Positions 1 to 5,633 of a stretch of DNA of 6,735 nucleotides are shown here, in pieces. The DNA lies in assembly GCA_030631455.1 (NCBI GenBank), contig DAOVLC010000082.1, positions 1 through 6,735 of the forward strand, given 5' to 3'. Position 1 is the first letter of the stretch; each line of letters opens with the position of its first letter. Below the pieces are notes generated by a model. It was given only the letters and a program-made list of their open reading frames with translations, was not told where the DNA came from and searched no databases. The position numbers and the translations under genes were made by a program. Source of the stretch: Candidatus Zixiibacteriota bacterium. Lineage in GTDB: Bacteria > Zixibacteria > MSB-5A5 > JAABVY01 > JAHJOQ01.

Positions 1-194
1 ATGTCAACTGCCGGAGATCCGCAACTGCAGTTCGCATCGCCTGACGCTGACGGATAAGGTGTCGGTGGTGGTCCGCCTGAGAAGATGTATGCGATCAAAT
101 ATACAACATCGTCGATGTCAATCGTCGGCTCTTCTGTGCTGCCGTTTGCATTTCCGATATCCAATGCTCCTGAACCATTTGGATCACTGCATTC
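1..194 (-). other. Dockerin-like (EF-hand type) C-terminal modules of the choice-of-anchor V protein, partial
   Basis: Residues 192-255 hold one full module and the start of a second. The first has a loop beginning DPNGSGALDI, then an unusual stretch (GNANGSTEEPT), then the helix DIDDVVYLIAYIF and the turn SGGPPP. The second begins GDANCSCGSPAVD and runs off the window. Asp and Asn at alternating loop positions fit calcium binding as in type I dockerins. No cohesin is visible here, so cellulosome-type docking is not implied. Confidence 0.7.
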
Positions 195-767
195 GCTGGC
201 GACGACAGTAGCAGAGGCAGTATATATGTTATTTCCCTCAGTAGTCCCATCGCCGTTCGCAGCGTTCCCGGCAACGAAGAAGTCAACATCGCCGACGCTA
301 CTGCCGGGCGCTGTCCATTGGAACATCCATGTGACGGGGCCATCTGAGGTTCCGATATAGGTTCCAACTGAGGTATGCTTGACGTAATCACGGGCGGTTA
401 AGGGGTCGTTGTCCGATAGCTGAGTGTTCACCGGATCGGTAATCGTAAACGTGCCTGCTCCGTTTCCGTCGCCGTCAACAGCAGTCAATTCAAAGCCCCA
501 ACGTTGCTGACCCGGATCTTCGATACTCACAGTCAAGGTATATGCCTGGTCAGGCAGGTATTCCGCCGGAAATCCAGGCAATTGAAGCGAACCGTCATCG
601 GGGCCGTGATTATGACAAATCTGACATGTGTTCTCCCCGGGAGCTCCGGTGAATCCGTCGGCAGGACCACTGGACCACATAATTTCGGCTGCGAGGCCAA
701 GTGGCAAAGCCAATGCCGCAATAATAGTCAAGCGTCTAATAGCTTTCGTACTTAGTCTCCTTCTCAT
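1..767 (-). CDS. Secreted choice-of-anchor V (Reeler-like) protein with CxxCH motif and dockerin-like tail; 3' end beyond the window
   Basis: The frame is open from an ATG at 767 to the window edge (255 codons plus 2 nt, no stop), so the C-terminus is missing. AGGAG lies 8 nt before the ATG. Residues 1-27 form a signal peptide: an arginine-rich start (MRRRLSTKAIRR), a hydrophobic core (LTIIAALALPLGL), then LAA before the mature chain. The motif GFTGAPGENTCQICHNH (residues 38-54) carries CxxCH at 48-52, the hallmark I recall for choice-of-anchor V domains and a possible covalent heme c site. Residues 55-190 are a beta-rich domain with many Gly, Asp and Thr, ending in a segment like FFVAGNAANGDGTT. 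From about residue 192 a dockerin-like module begins (DIDDVVYLIAYIFSGGPPP) and a second is cut by the edge (GDANCSCGSPAVD). It lies 77 nt downstream of the beta-propeller gene, which has a matching tail. Export is well supported; the function is unknown and heme binding is only a possibility. Confidence 0.8.
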   Translation of the reverse strand, partial: MRRRLSTKAIRRLTIIAALALPLGLAAEIMWSSGPADGFTGAPGENTCQICHNHGPDDGSLQLPGFPAEYLPDQAYTLTVSIEDPGQQRWGFELTAVDGDGNGAGTFTITDPVNTQLSDNDPLTARDYVKHTSVGTYIGTSDGPVTWMFQWTAPGSSVGDVDFFVAGNAANGDGTTEGNNIYTASATVVASECSDPNGSGALDIGNANGSTEEPTIDIDDVVYLIAYIFSGGPPPTPYPSASGDANCSCGSPAVD

Positions 768-844
768 GGATCCATCTCCTACTTAGTGTGACGCAACTCT
801 AAATCAATTCACAACCCAACGACAACCGGTGCGATTCAGAACTC

Positions 845-1051
845 CTATTGAGGACAGTCGAGGCAGGGCTCAGGTCCTGACGCGAATACGTAGTTGATTA
901 AATATACTACATCATCGATATCAACACCGCCGCTACAGTCCGGGTCTCCCGACTCGACCGGTGCCGGCGGCGGACCTCCTGAGAAAATGAAAGAGATCAA
1001 GTAGACAATGTCATCGATATCGACTGACAACGATGAATTGGCATCGCCGCA
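845..1051 (-). repeat. Tandem dockerin-like modules at the C-terminus of the beta-propeller protein
   Basis: Residues 524-591 contain two copies of one module. Copy 1 reads CGDANSSLSVDIDDIVYLIS followed by FIFSGGPPPAP. Copy 2 reads SGDPDCSGGVDIDDVVYLIN followed by YVFASGPEP. Each has an Asp/Asn-rich loop, a helix with DIDD.VYLI, and a Gly-Pro turn. The protein ends CLDCPQ. The same module type closes the next gene downstream. Calcium binding is inferred from the loop pattern. Confidence 0.75.
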
Positions 1052-2620
1052 CACAAAAGCAGATTCTGAGTCGGATACGGTCACGGCCACAAGCGTATCG
1101 TTGATCTGATTGTCATCTTCGGCATGTATAGTATAGACGGTGATCTCGTACTCCATACCACCGTCAGGATCGACAACCCAGGGAGAGAATACCGCGGGGG
1201 TTGATATCCCGCTCTCAAGGTTTGCGATCTCCGTGGTGTCGGAATAGACGATCGACGCGTCCCGTTCGATTAGACATCCGACCTCGAAACTCTGCGGTAT
1301 CGCCCTGTAATTTCGTATTTTCGCCACAGGACTATATGTTGCGCCTGCAAGCACCTGTTCTGGAACATTGATCGATTCAACACCCACATCGGGAGAATCC
1401 GTTCCCAATGCGTAGAGCTTTCCATCGAAGGAACCGAAGTAAATGGTCCCATCGGCATCGATAGTGACCGATGATTCGATCCCGCCTCCTGTAGGCAAGC
1501 TCCATCGCTCGGTACCGTCCGGGTTGATCGCATACATATTGGAATCCCGCGAACCAATATATATGATCCCCGCCGCATCGATGGTTGGTGAGGCATCGAT
1601 CGGGCCTCCTGTTTTGAATTTCCAAAGCAGCTCTCCCTCAGTACCCAGATCCCGGATCGCGTAAAGGCAACTGTCGTAGGATCCAACATAGACAGTCCCG
1701 TCGGGTCCGATACCGGGTGATGATTCCACCCCGTCGTCCATGACGAACTTCCATTTGAGGCTACCATCCGGGTTGACGGCATAGAATGCCGTGTCAATCG
1801 GCACCGGCGTCTGGCCAGATGCGCCATAAGGATCTGCACCGATGTAAATGGTGCCGTCCGGGCCGATGGCCGGAGAGCTGTCAAGAAGATGCCCGTCGTA
1901 AAACACCCCCGCGGGATACGACCACCTGACTTTGCCGTAGGTCACGGAGTCTTCGAACACGTAGAGATTGTGGTCTTTGGATCCGACACATATCGATCCA
2001 TCATCACGAATCGCCGGAGAAGAGAATATACACCAGCCCGTAGTGTAATACCATTTCCTGACTCCATCATCCGGCCGCAGAGCATTCATAGTGAAATCAA
2101 GCGTTCCGATGTATATTGTTCCATCACCTCCTATAACCGGGGACGAGTACACAGGAAAAAAGCCAAGGAGAGTTGACCACTTGAGTTTCCCGTAGCTTAC
2201 CGAATCTTCAATGGCGTAGATGTGTTTGTCGCCGGAGCCGAAGTAGATCGTTCCGTCCGGCGCAATTGCAGGTGATGAGAAAACCCCGTTTGTAAAGTCA
2301 TTATATATGACATGGAATTTCCACTTAAGACTGCCGTCAGCGTTAATTGCGTAGAAAGACGAATCAGAACTCGCCAAATGATAGCCTCCTGCTCCAACAT
2401 AGATTGTCCCGTTGTGTCCAATGGATGGAGAACTGACGATTCCGTCATCCGCTTGGAAGGACCACTTCAGTTCAGGTGTCGCAGGTCCGGTATGAGGTGA
2501 TCTGCCGGTGTGTTTTAGGTCATGCCGAAACATCGGCCATGGGCTATCACCGGCCCGAACGGGCAAAGCTCCGATTGTGAACAGGATTACTGCCAGGATT
2601 ACTGTGATCTGGCCTCTCAT
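845..2620 (-). CDS. Secreted PQQ-type beta-propeller protein with CARDB-like and dockerin-like domains
   Basis: The protein has 591 residues from the ATG at 2620, which has GGAGGTG just upstream and gives a clean signal peptide (MRGQITVILAVILFTIGALPVRA, cleavage near residue 23). An in-frame ATG at 2647 would add nine residues (MLMLHMGGA) before it and spoil that signal. After WPMFRHDLKHTGRS, residues of about 27-407 hold eight repeats of the type SSPxIGxDGTIYxGS...LYAI...G.LKW, as in BamB-like or quinoprotein propellers. PQQ ligands cannot be assigned, so this is probably a structural or binding propeller rather than a dehydrogenase. Residues 408-515 look like a CARDB/Ig-type domain (DVGVESINVPEQVLAGATY, then a section on irregular strands ending INDTLVAVTV). 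Residues 524-591 are two dockerin-like modules. It is followed 77 nt later by the choice-of-anchor V gene and preceded by a 299-nt gap, so it probably starts its own transcript. Its ligand is unknown. Confidence 0.88.
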   Translation of the reverse strand: MRGQITVILAVILFTIGALPVRAGDSPWPMFRHDLKHTGRSPHTGPATPELKWSFQADDGIVSSPSIGHNGTIYVGAGGYHLASSDSSFYAINADGSLKWKFHVIYNDFTNGVFSSPAIAPDGTIYFGSGDKHIYAIEDSVSYGKLKWSTLLGFFPVYSSPVIGGDGTIYIGTLDFTMNALRPDDGVRKWYYTTGWCIFSSPAIRDDGSICVGSKDHNLYVFEDSVTYGKVRWSYPAGVFYDGHLLDSSPAIGPDGTIYIGADPYGASGQTPVPIDTAFYAVNPDGSLKWKFVMDDGVESSPGIGPDGTVYVGSYDSCLYAIRDLGTEGELLWKFKTGGPIDASPTIDAAGIIYIGSRDSNMYAINPDGTERWSLPTGGGIESSVTIDADGTIYFGSFDGKLYALGTDSPDVGVESINVPEQVLAGATYSPVAKIRNYRAIPQSFEVGCLIERDASIVYSDTTEIANLESGISTPAVFSPWVVDPDGGMEYEITVYTIHAEDDNQINDTLVAVTVSDSESAFVCGDANSSLSVDIDDIVYLISFIFSGGPPPAPVESGDPDCSGGVDIDDVVYLINYVFASGPEPCLDCPQ

Positions 2621-2919
2621 TGCACCTCCCATGTGTAACATCAACATTCCAATTGTCAGATGTCAACCGCCTTCAGTGGCTGACGATCTTGTTTTGCTCA
2701 GTGATACTACGACCGCAGAGTCAATCGTGAGTCAACTGTGCGTCCCACCTTTACAATCTCCAGCAAACCCCCAATGTTCCCTATGTAGGTGCATTTTCTC
2801 CTTGTTTATGTCAGAGAGATGCCATGTGTGATAATACGTTATCCTTTGATTTGGATATACGCCTGCGATATGTGTCAGCAACAATCGCAGAACGGGCGTA
2901 CTACAGGCTGCTATTATCT
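2621..2919. other. Gene-free stretch between the DUF302 gene and the beta-propeller gene
   Basis: These 299 nt contain no frame I believe to be a gene. They must hold the end of the upstream operon and probably the promoter for the propeller gene. Visible structures are a hairpin at 2863-2890, a short dyad at 2830-2843, and two copies of TTGACTC (minus strand) 11 nt apart at 2718-2735. A TTGACA at 2661-2666 (minus strand) looks like a -35 box, but the hexamer 17 nt further on (TGATGT) is a poor -10 and would leave a leader of only about ten bases. Confidence 0.5.
2863..2890 (-). terminator. Hairpin downstream of the DUF302 gene, possible end of the defence operon
   Basis: CTGCGAT and ATCGCAG form a perfect 7-bp stem. 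Three further pairs (TGT with ACA) can form inside across a one-base bulge, leaving a loop of about 7 nt. It begins about 30 nt after the DUF302 stop codon. No T-tract follows on the minus strand, so it is not a classical intrinsic terminator; it could be an mRNA-stabilising 3' hairpin or chance. Confidence 0.3.
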
Positions 2920-3327
2920 TTATACAGATTCGGCGAGGGCCGAGATTACGGCAGTGAGCTTCTGGCTCACCTCTTCGGCAACTGATTTCACTGCATCGCT
3001 TCCGACTACCGACATAGCTGCGATCGGGTCAATTGCGGATACCCTTACTTTGCCCTGTGAAGTCTCGTAGACGATGACATTGCACGGCAGGAGCAAGCCG
3101 ATTTCATTTTCCGCCGACAGCGCTTTATGCGCTAATGGTGGATTGCAGGCGCCTAAAATGCGATAATTCTTGAAATCGACGCCCAGTTTCTGCTCTAACG
3201 TCTCTTTGACATCGATTTCAGTCAGGACCCCAAATCCTTGATCCTTCAAACGCTCTACAGTTCGTTCGACAGCGCTGTCGAAATCAAGCCGCAGCTCGAC
3301 GCCAATACTATACTGGGTCTTGTCCAT
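2920..3327 (-). CDS. DUF302 family protein
   Basis: This 135-residue cytoplasmic protein has no signal peptide and is one complete DUF302 domain. The family's conserved block is clear: YRILGACNPPLAHKAL at about 55-70, then EIGLLLPCNVIVYE at about 75-88, and an IDP near residue 100. Two cysteines (C61 in GACNP and C82 in LLPCN) sit in these motifs. The N-terminal part (DFDSAVERTVERLKDQGFGV) is the usual amphipathic helix entering the first strand. The ATG at 3327 is preceded by GGGGA about 6 nt away. Its biochemical role is not known to me. It follows rubredoxin by 84 nt and is the last gene before the 299-nt gap, so a place at the tail of the redox and iron cluster is likely but not certain. 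Confidence 0.88.
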   Translation of the reverse strand: MDKTQYSIGVELRLDFDSAVERTVERLKDQGFGVLTEIDVKETLEQKLGVDFKNYRILGACNPPLAHKALSAENEIGLLLPCNVIVYETSQGKVRVSAIDPIAAMSVVGSDAVKSVAEEVSQKLTAVISALAESV

Positions 3328-3411
3328 GATATTTCCCCATATTCACAGTTTGGTCAATACATCAGATTGTTCACTCTCGGATGGATCTACCCCCAAGAAG
3401 AGCCTACCGGC

Positions 3412-3588
3412 CTACAGTTGATCGGCTGCCTCCAGAACCGAGAAATCGTCCTTTCCCGCGCCGCAGATTGGGCAGATAAAGTCATCCGGAAGATTCTCGA
3501 AAGGCGTTCCGGGCTCGATACCTTCCTCGGGTAAGCCCTCTTTTGGATCATACACCCATTCGCAGAGGTCGCAGCTGTACATCTCCAC
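3412..3588 (-). CDS. Rubredoxin
   Basis: This small iron protein of 58 residues carries one Fe(Cys)4 centre for single-electron transfer. The two knuckles are C6-x-x-C9 ([12 protein letters not shown]) and C39-x-x-C42 ([13 protein letters not shown]), joined by the typical [14 protein letters not shown] linker. The first knuckle has Glu-Trp where Gly-Tyr is usual. A GTG start at 3588 is preferred because AAGGAG lies 6 nt before it and the protein then begins MEMYSC, like many rubredoxins that begin MxKYxC. The ATG at 3582 would be 12 nt from that ribosome binding site and two residues shorter. It sits 66 nt after a rubrerythrin-like diiron gene and in the same direction as superoxide reductase. 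Rubredoxin is a known electron donor to superoxide reductase and to rubrerythrin, so it is probably the electron carrier of this cluster. Confidence 0.93.
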   Translation of the reverse strand: MEMYSCDLCEWVYDPKEGLPEEGIEPGTPFENLPDDFICPICGAGKDDFSVLEAADQL

Positions 3589-3654
3589 GGCTTTCTCCTT
3601 CCTTCACACTGCGATTCGACCCTGGCAGACAATCAATATGCTCATGCCGCAAGC

Positions 3655-4149
3655 TTAGTAATCGTCAAGGTTGCTCCACTCAGCGTCCTCAAGCCATTGC
3701 TGAGGGCGTTCGAGAAACCGGATTACATTTTCTATCGCTATCCAGTGTTTGTGCTCCTCATCAGCAATGCGAATGAGAATACTCTTCTGTCCATCGTTAT
3801 CGATTTCGCCAGCCTTCTCGCGGTAGAAAGCCTCGGATTTTGCTTCGATCTCTCGAGCTTCCCCCCACACTTTCAAATCATCGTCTCGGAGGGGTATCTC
3901 TTTGCCTTCCGCCTTCATCGACTCGAAAACATTCTTAACAGACGAGAGAATAGTTGTCTTCTCACCCTCTTTGAATTCGACAGATTGCGAGTCTCTCATC
4001 TCTTTGTACATGTTGTAGTGCTTCAGTTCGTCCTCTGCAAGCTCGACCAATATGCTTTTCAAGCCAGTGTTCAGCGTTTTCTCTGCATGCCCCAGATAGA
4101 AGGCGCGCCCATCCTCTTCCATCTTCATAGCGTATTCAAAAATATCCAT
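3655..4149 (-). CDS. Rubrerythrin-like diiron protein without rubredoxin domain (164 residues)
   Basis: This is a four-helix ferritin-like protein with two matching halves. Half one has E11 (KMEEDGRAFY) and E41-x-x-H44 (EDELKH). Half two has E102 (EIEAKSEAFY) and E132-x-x-H135 (DEEHKH). In both halves the first Glu and the ExxH Glu are exactly 30 residues apart, as expected for a diiron site. The link between the halves (residues 50-95) is long and charged. The tail ends WLEDAEWSNLDDY and no CxxC is present, so the rubredoxin domain of classical rubrerythrin is absent. The ATG at 4149 has GGAGG 5 nt upstream. Peroxide reduction or iron oxidation is inferred from the family (Pfam Rubrerythrin, ferritin-like AB group). 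The gene stands between ferritin and rubredoxin, the latter a plausible electron donor. Confidence 0.88.
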   Translation of the reverse strand: MDIFEYAMKMEEDGRAFYLGHAEKTLNTGLKSILVELAEDELKHYNMYKEMRDSQSVEFKEGEKTTILSSVKNVFESMKAEGKEIPLRDDDLKVWGEAREIEAKSEAFYREKAGEIDNDGQKSILIRIADEEHKHWIAIENVIRFLERPQQWLEDAEWSNLDDY

Positions 4150-4215
4150 TGCATCCTCCGTTTAATGTCTTCCAAGCCCCGTACCTCTGATACTCAGCCG
4201 TAGCCTGTCGATCCA

Positions 4216-4734
4216 TTATGCTCCCTGAGTGGCCGCGGGAGGTGTAAACACACGCTGGCCCAGCTCTCGATCTATCTGGAAAAGCCCTGCCCTCGAATCT
4301 CCAAGGAGCTTGAATTGCTGGATAACGGCTTTGACAGAAGCCTCTTCCTCTACCTGCTCGTTCACAAACCACTGGAGAAATATCTGCGACGCATGGTCAT
4401 GTTCCGCTATGGCTGTATCGACCAGCTTATTGATCAAGCTTGTCACCAGCTGCTCGTGTTTGTACGCTGCCTCGAAAAGATCCAAGGGAGATTCCCAATC
4501 GGTGAGCGGCGAGTCCCATGATTTCACGATAGCCCGACCATCTCGCTCAATCACATGATCGTAGATTTTCTCGGCGTGAGTAACCTCTTCCTGATACTGC
4601 ACGCGCATCCAGTTCGCAAGACCCGGCAGATCGATTGATTCCAGGTAAGCCGACATACTCAGGTATAAATAAGCCGAATAGAATTCTGCCTTTACCTGCT
4701 CATTCATGGCGTCCTGCATCTTCTTACTAATCAT
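4216..4734 (-). CDS. ftnA: Bacterial non-heme ferritin
   Basis: This is a full-length ferritin of 172 residues that oxidises ferrous iron and stores it in a 24-subunit cytoplasmic shell. The ferroxidase ligands are all present. Counting from the ATG at 4734 they are E17 (KAEFYSAYLYLSM), E50 and H53 (QEEVTHAEK), E94 (YKHEQLV), Q127 and E130 (NEQVEEE). These match the numbering I recall for E. coli FtnA. That match, and a better distance to the GAAGGG ribosome binding site, favour 4734 over the adjacent in-frame ATG at 4737, which would add one Met. The body (LFEAAYKHEQLV, IFLQWFVNEQVEEE, LLGDSRAGLFQIDRELGQR) is typical of FtnA. There is no heme-ligand Met as in bacterioferritin that I can identify. 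It lies between two rubrerythrin-like genes with gaps of 25-28 and 66 nt. Its role here is probably iron storage coupled to oxidative stress protection. Confidence 0.95.
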   Translation of the reverse strand: MISKKMQDAMNEQVKAEFYSAYLYLSMSAYLESIDLPGLANWMRVQYQEEVTHAEKIYDHVIERDGRAIVKSWDSPLTDWESPLDLFEAAYKHEQLVTSLINKLVDTAIAEHDHASQIFLQWFVNEQVEEEASVKAVIQQFKLLGDSRAGLFQIDRELGQRVFTPPAATQGA

Positions 4735-4762
4735 CATGTTCCCTTCAAGCCGTATGAGTGTC

Positions 4763-5215
4763 TTAGTTCTCTGTCAAGATAGCGTCATCGTACTCGATCT
4801 CGAACCTCAGCTTGTGTTTCGCCTCTTCATTGGCAAGGCCAATGAACAGTGTCTTCAGATTCGCATCGTCTGTCGCATTCGCCAGGTTGTTATAAAGCCT
4901 GAAGGCGTTCTTTTCCGCTTTCATCGCAAGGATGAGGGCATCCTGGTAACTCGGATCTGAGGCAAGTTCCACATCAACCAGGTTATCCCCTATTTTCAGA
5001 TCAAGGATCATCTTTTCGGATGCAAGCAACTGCTTGCCTTCCTTAACTGCCAGCAGCTTGGCCTTGTGCCCCTGCTCTTCACTTGCGAAACCAAGGAAGA
5101 TTTCCTTCATGTGCTCGCGATCCATCCGACCGGCCAGATCAGTATAGAAATCAGCAGCATTCTGTTCCCTGACAATAGCGTAATCCAAAATCTCGTTTAC
5201 CGAATTGAATTCCAT
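4763..5215 (-). CDS. Rubrerythrin-like diiron protein without rubredoxin domain (150 residues)
   Basis: This second ferritin-like protein of the cluster has E17 (REQNAADFY) and E47-x-x-H50 (SEEQGHK), then E101 (KAEKNAFRLY) and E131-x-x-H134 (NEEAKHK). The 30-residue spacing from first Glu to ExxH Glu occurs in both halves, as in its relative at 3655-4149. It is shorter mainly in the loop between the halves. There are no cysteine pairs, so no rubredoxin domain. The ATG at 5215 has AGGAG 6 nt upstream. It follows superoxide reductase by 18 nt and precedes ferritin by 25 nt, so co-transcription is very likely. Superoxide reductase makes peroxide, and a rubrerythrin-type peroxidase directly after it would remove that product; this pairing is inferred. 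Iron handling alone is an alternative role. Confidence 0.88.
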   Translation of the reverse strand: MEFNSVNEILDYAIVREQNAADFYTDLAGRMDREHMKEIFLGFASEEQGHKAKLLAVKEGKQLLASEKMILDLKIGDNLVDVELASDPSYQDALILAMKAEKNAFRLYNNLANATDDANLKTLFIGLANEEAKHKLRFEIEYDDAILTEN

Positions 5216-5233
5216 CTCATTCTCCTAATTCGA

Positions 5234-5608
5234 TTATGATTTCCAAAGTCCATGTAGATTGCAGTACTCTCTCGCAGTCACCTCGGCAGCATCGACCATG
5301 AAGACCGCTTCAGGCACGCCTCCCGGATCGAGGAATTGATGATAGGCTTTGCCGTCCGCGATCAGTTCGATCCACTCGATGTAGTGTTTGTCCTCCATCG
5401 GATGAGCGATACTGCCCACCATCACTTTGAACCCACCATCGATCTTCTCGATTACGGGCACATGCTTCTCAGTTGCAGCATCGGTTGTGTTCTCTGTCAT
5501 CAGGTTCATCGGTTGGCCACAGCAGACAAGCTCACCGCCGCTTGCGTGAACAACCTCTGTCATATTCCCGCAGACACTGCATTTGTAGACTTGAAGTCTT
5601 TCAGTCAT
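5234..5608 (-). CDS. dfx: Superoxide reductase, two-iron type (desulfoferrodoxin)
   Basis: This 124-residue cytoplasmic enzyme reduces superoxide to hydrogen peroxide without making oxygen. The N-terminal desulforedoxin domain (residues 1-36) has C10, C13, C29 and C30 as ligands of the Fe(Cys)4 centre (VYKCSVCGN and LVCCGQPM). The C-terminal domain has the catalytic Fe(His)4Cys set: H49 in EKHVP, H69 in AHPM, H75 in DKHYI, then C116 and H119 in EYCNLHGLW. The active-site Glu-Lys pair (E47, K48) is intact. This is the two-centre class, not the short neelaredoxin type. The ATG at 5608 has GGAGG 8 nt upstream. It lies 25 nt after the lyase gene and 18 nt before a rubrerythrin-like gene, so it is probably in one operon with both. 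Rubredoxin is the expected electron donor and is encoded four genes downstream. Confidence 0.96.
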   Translation of the reverse strand: MTERLQVYKCSVCGNMTEVVHASGGELVCCGQPMNLMTENTTDAATEKHVPVIEKIDGGFKVMVGSIAHPMEDKHYIEWIELIADGKAYHQFLDPGGVPEAVFMVDAAEVTAREYCNLHGLWKS

Positions 5609-5633
5609 TACATTATCCTCCTCGAATAGGACA

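Noticed and set aside
95..391. 98-codon minus-strand frame near the left edge
   Set aside because: It overlaps the choice-of-anchor V gene in a different frame; the true frame carries the signal peptide, CxxCH and dockerin-like motifs.
1..1051. Cellulosome (cohesin-dockerin) system
   Set aside because: Dockerin-like modules are present, but no cohesin, glycoside hydrolase or carbohydrate-binding domain is visible in the window.
1270..1884. 204-codon minus-strand frame inside the propeller gene
   Set aside because: It lies wholly within the 591-residue propeller gene in another frame, and its Ser/Arg-rich translation is typical of a shadow; the propeller frame has clear repeats.
2638..2666. 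TTGACA with a hexamer 17 nt downstream as a sigma-70 promoter for the propeller gene
   Set aside because: The -10 candidate TGATGT is a poor match and the resulting leader would be about ten bases, too short to be convincing.
2732..2794. A 20-codon minus-strand frame (MHLHREHWGF...) with AAGGAG just upstream, as a possible leader peptide
   Set aside because: Only about 3 nt separate GGAG from the ATG, the peptide resembles nothing known, and no attenuator-like structure follows it.
3387..3632. 81-codon minus-strand frame over the rubredoxin gene
   Set aside because: Its Arg/Ser-rich product has no rubredoxin motif; the neighbouring frame gives a perfect rubredoxin from 3588 to 3412.
3697..4203. 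168-codon plus-strand frame opposite the rubrerythrin-like gene
   Set aside because: It is antisense to a gene with complete diiron motifs and shows no recognisable domain or good ribosome binding site.
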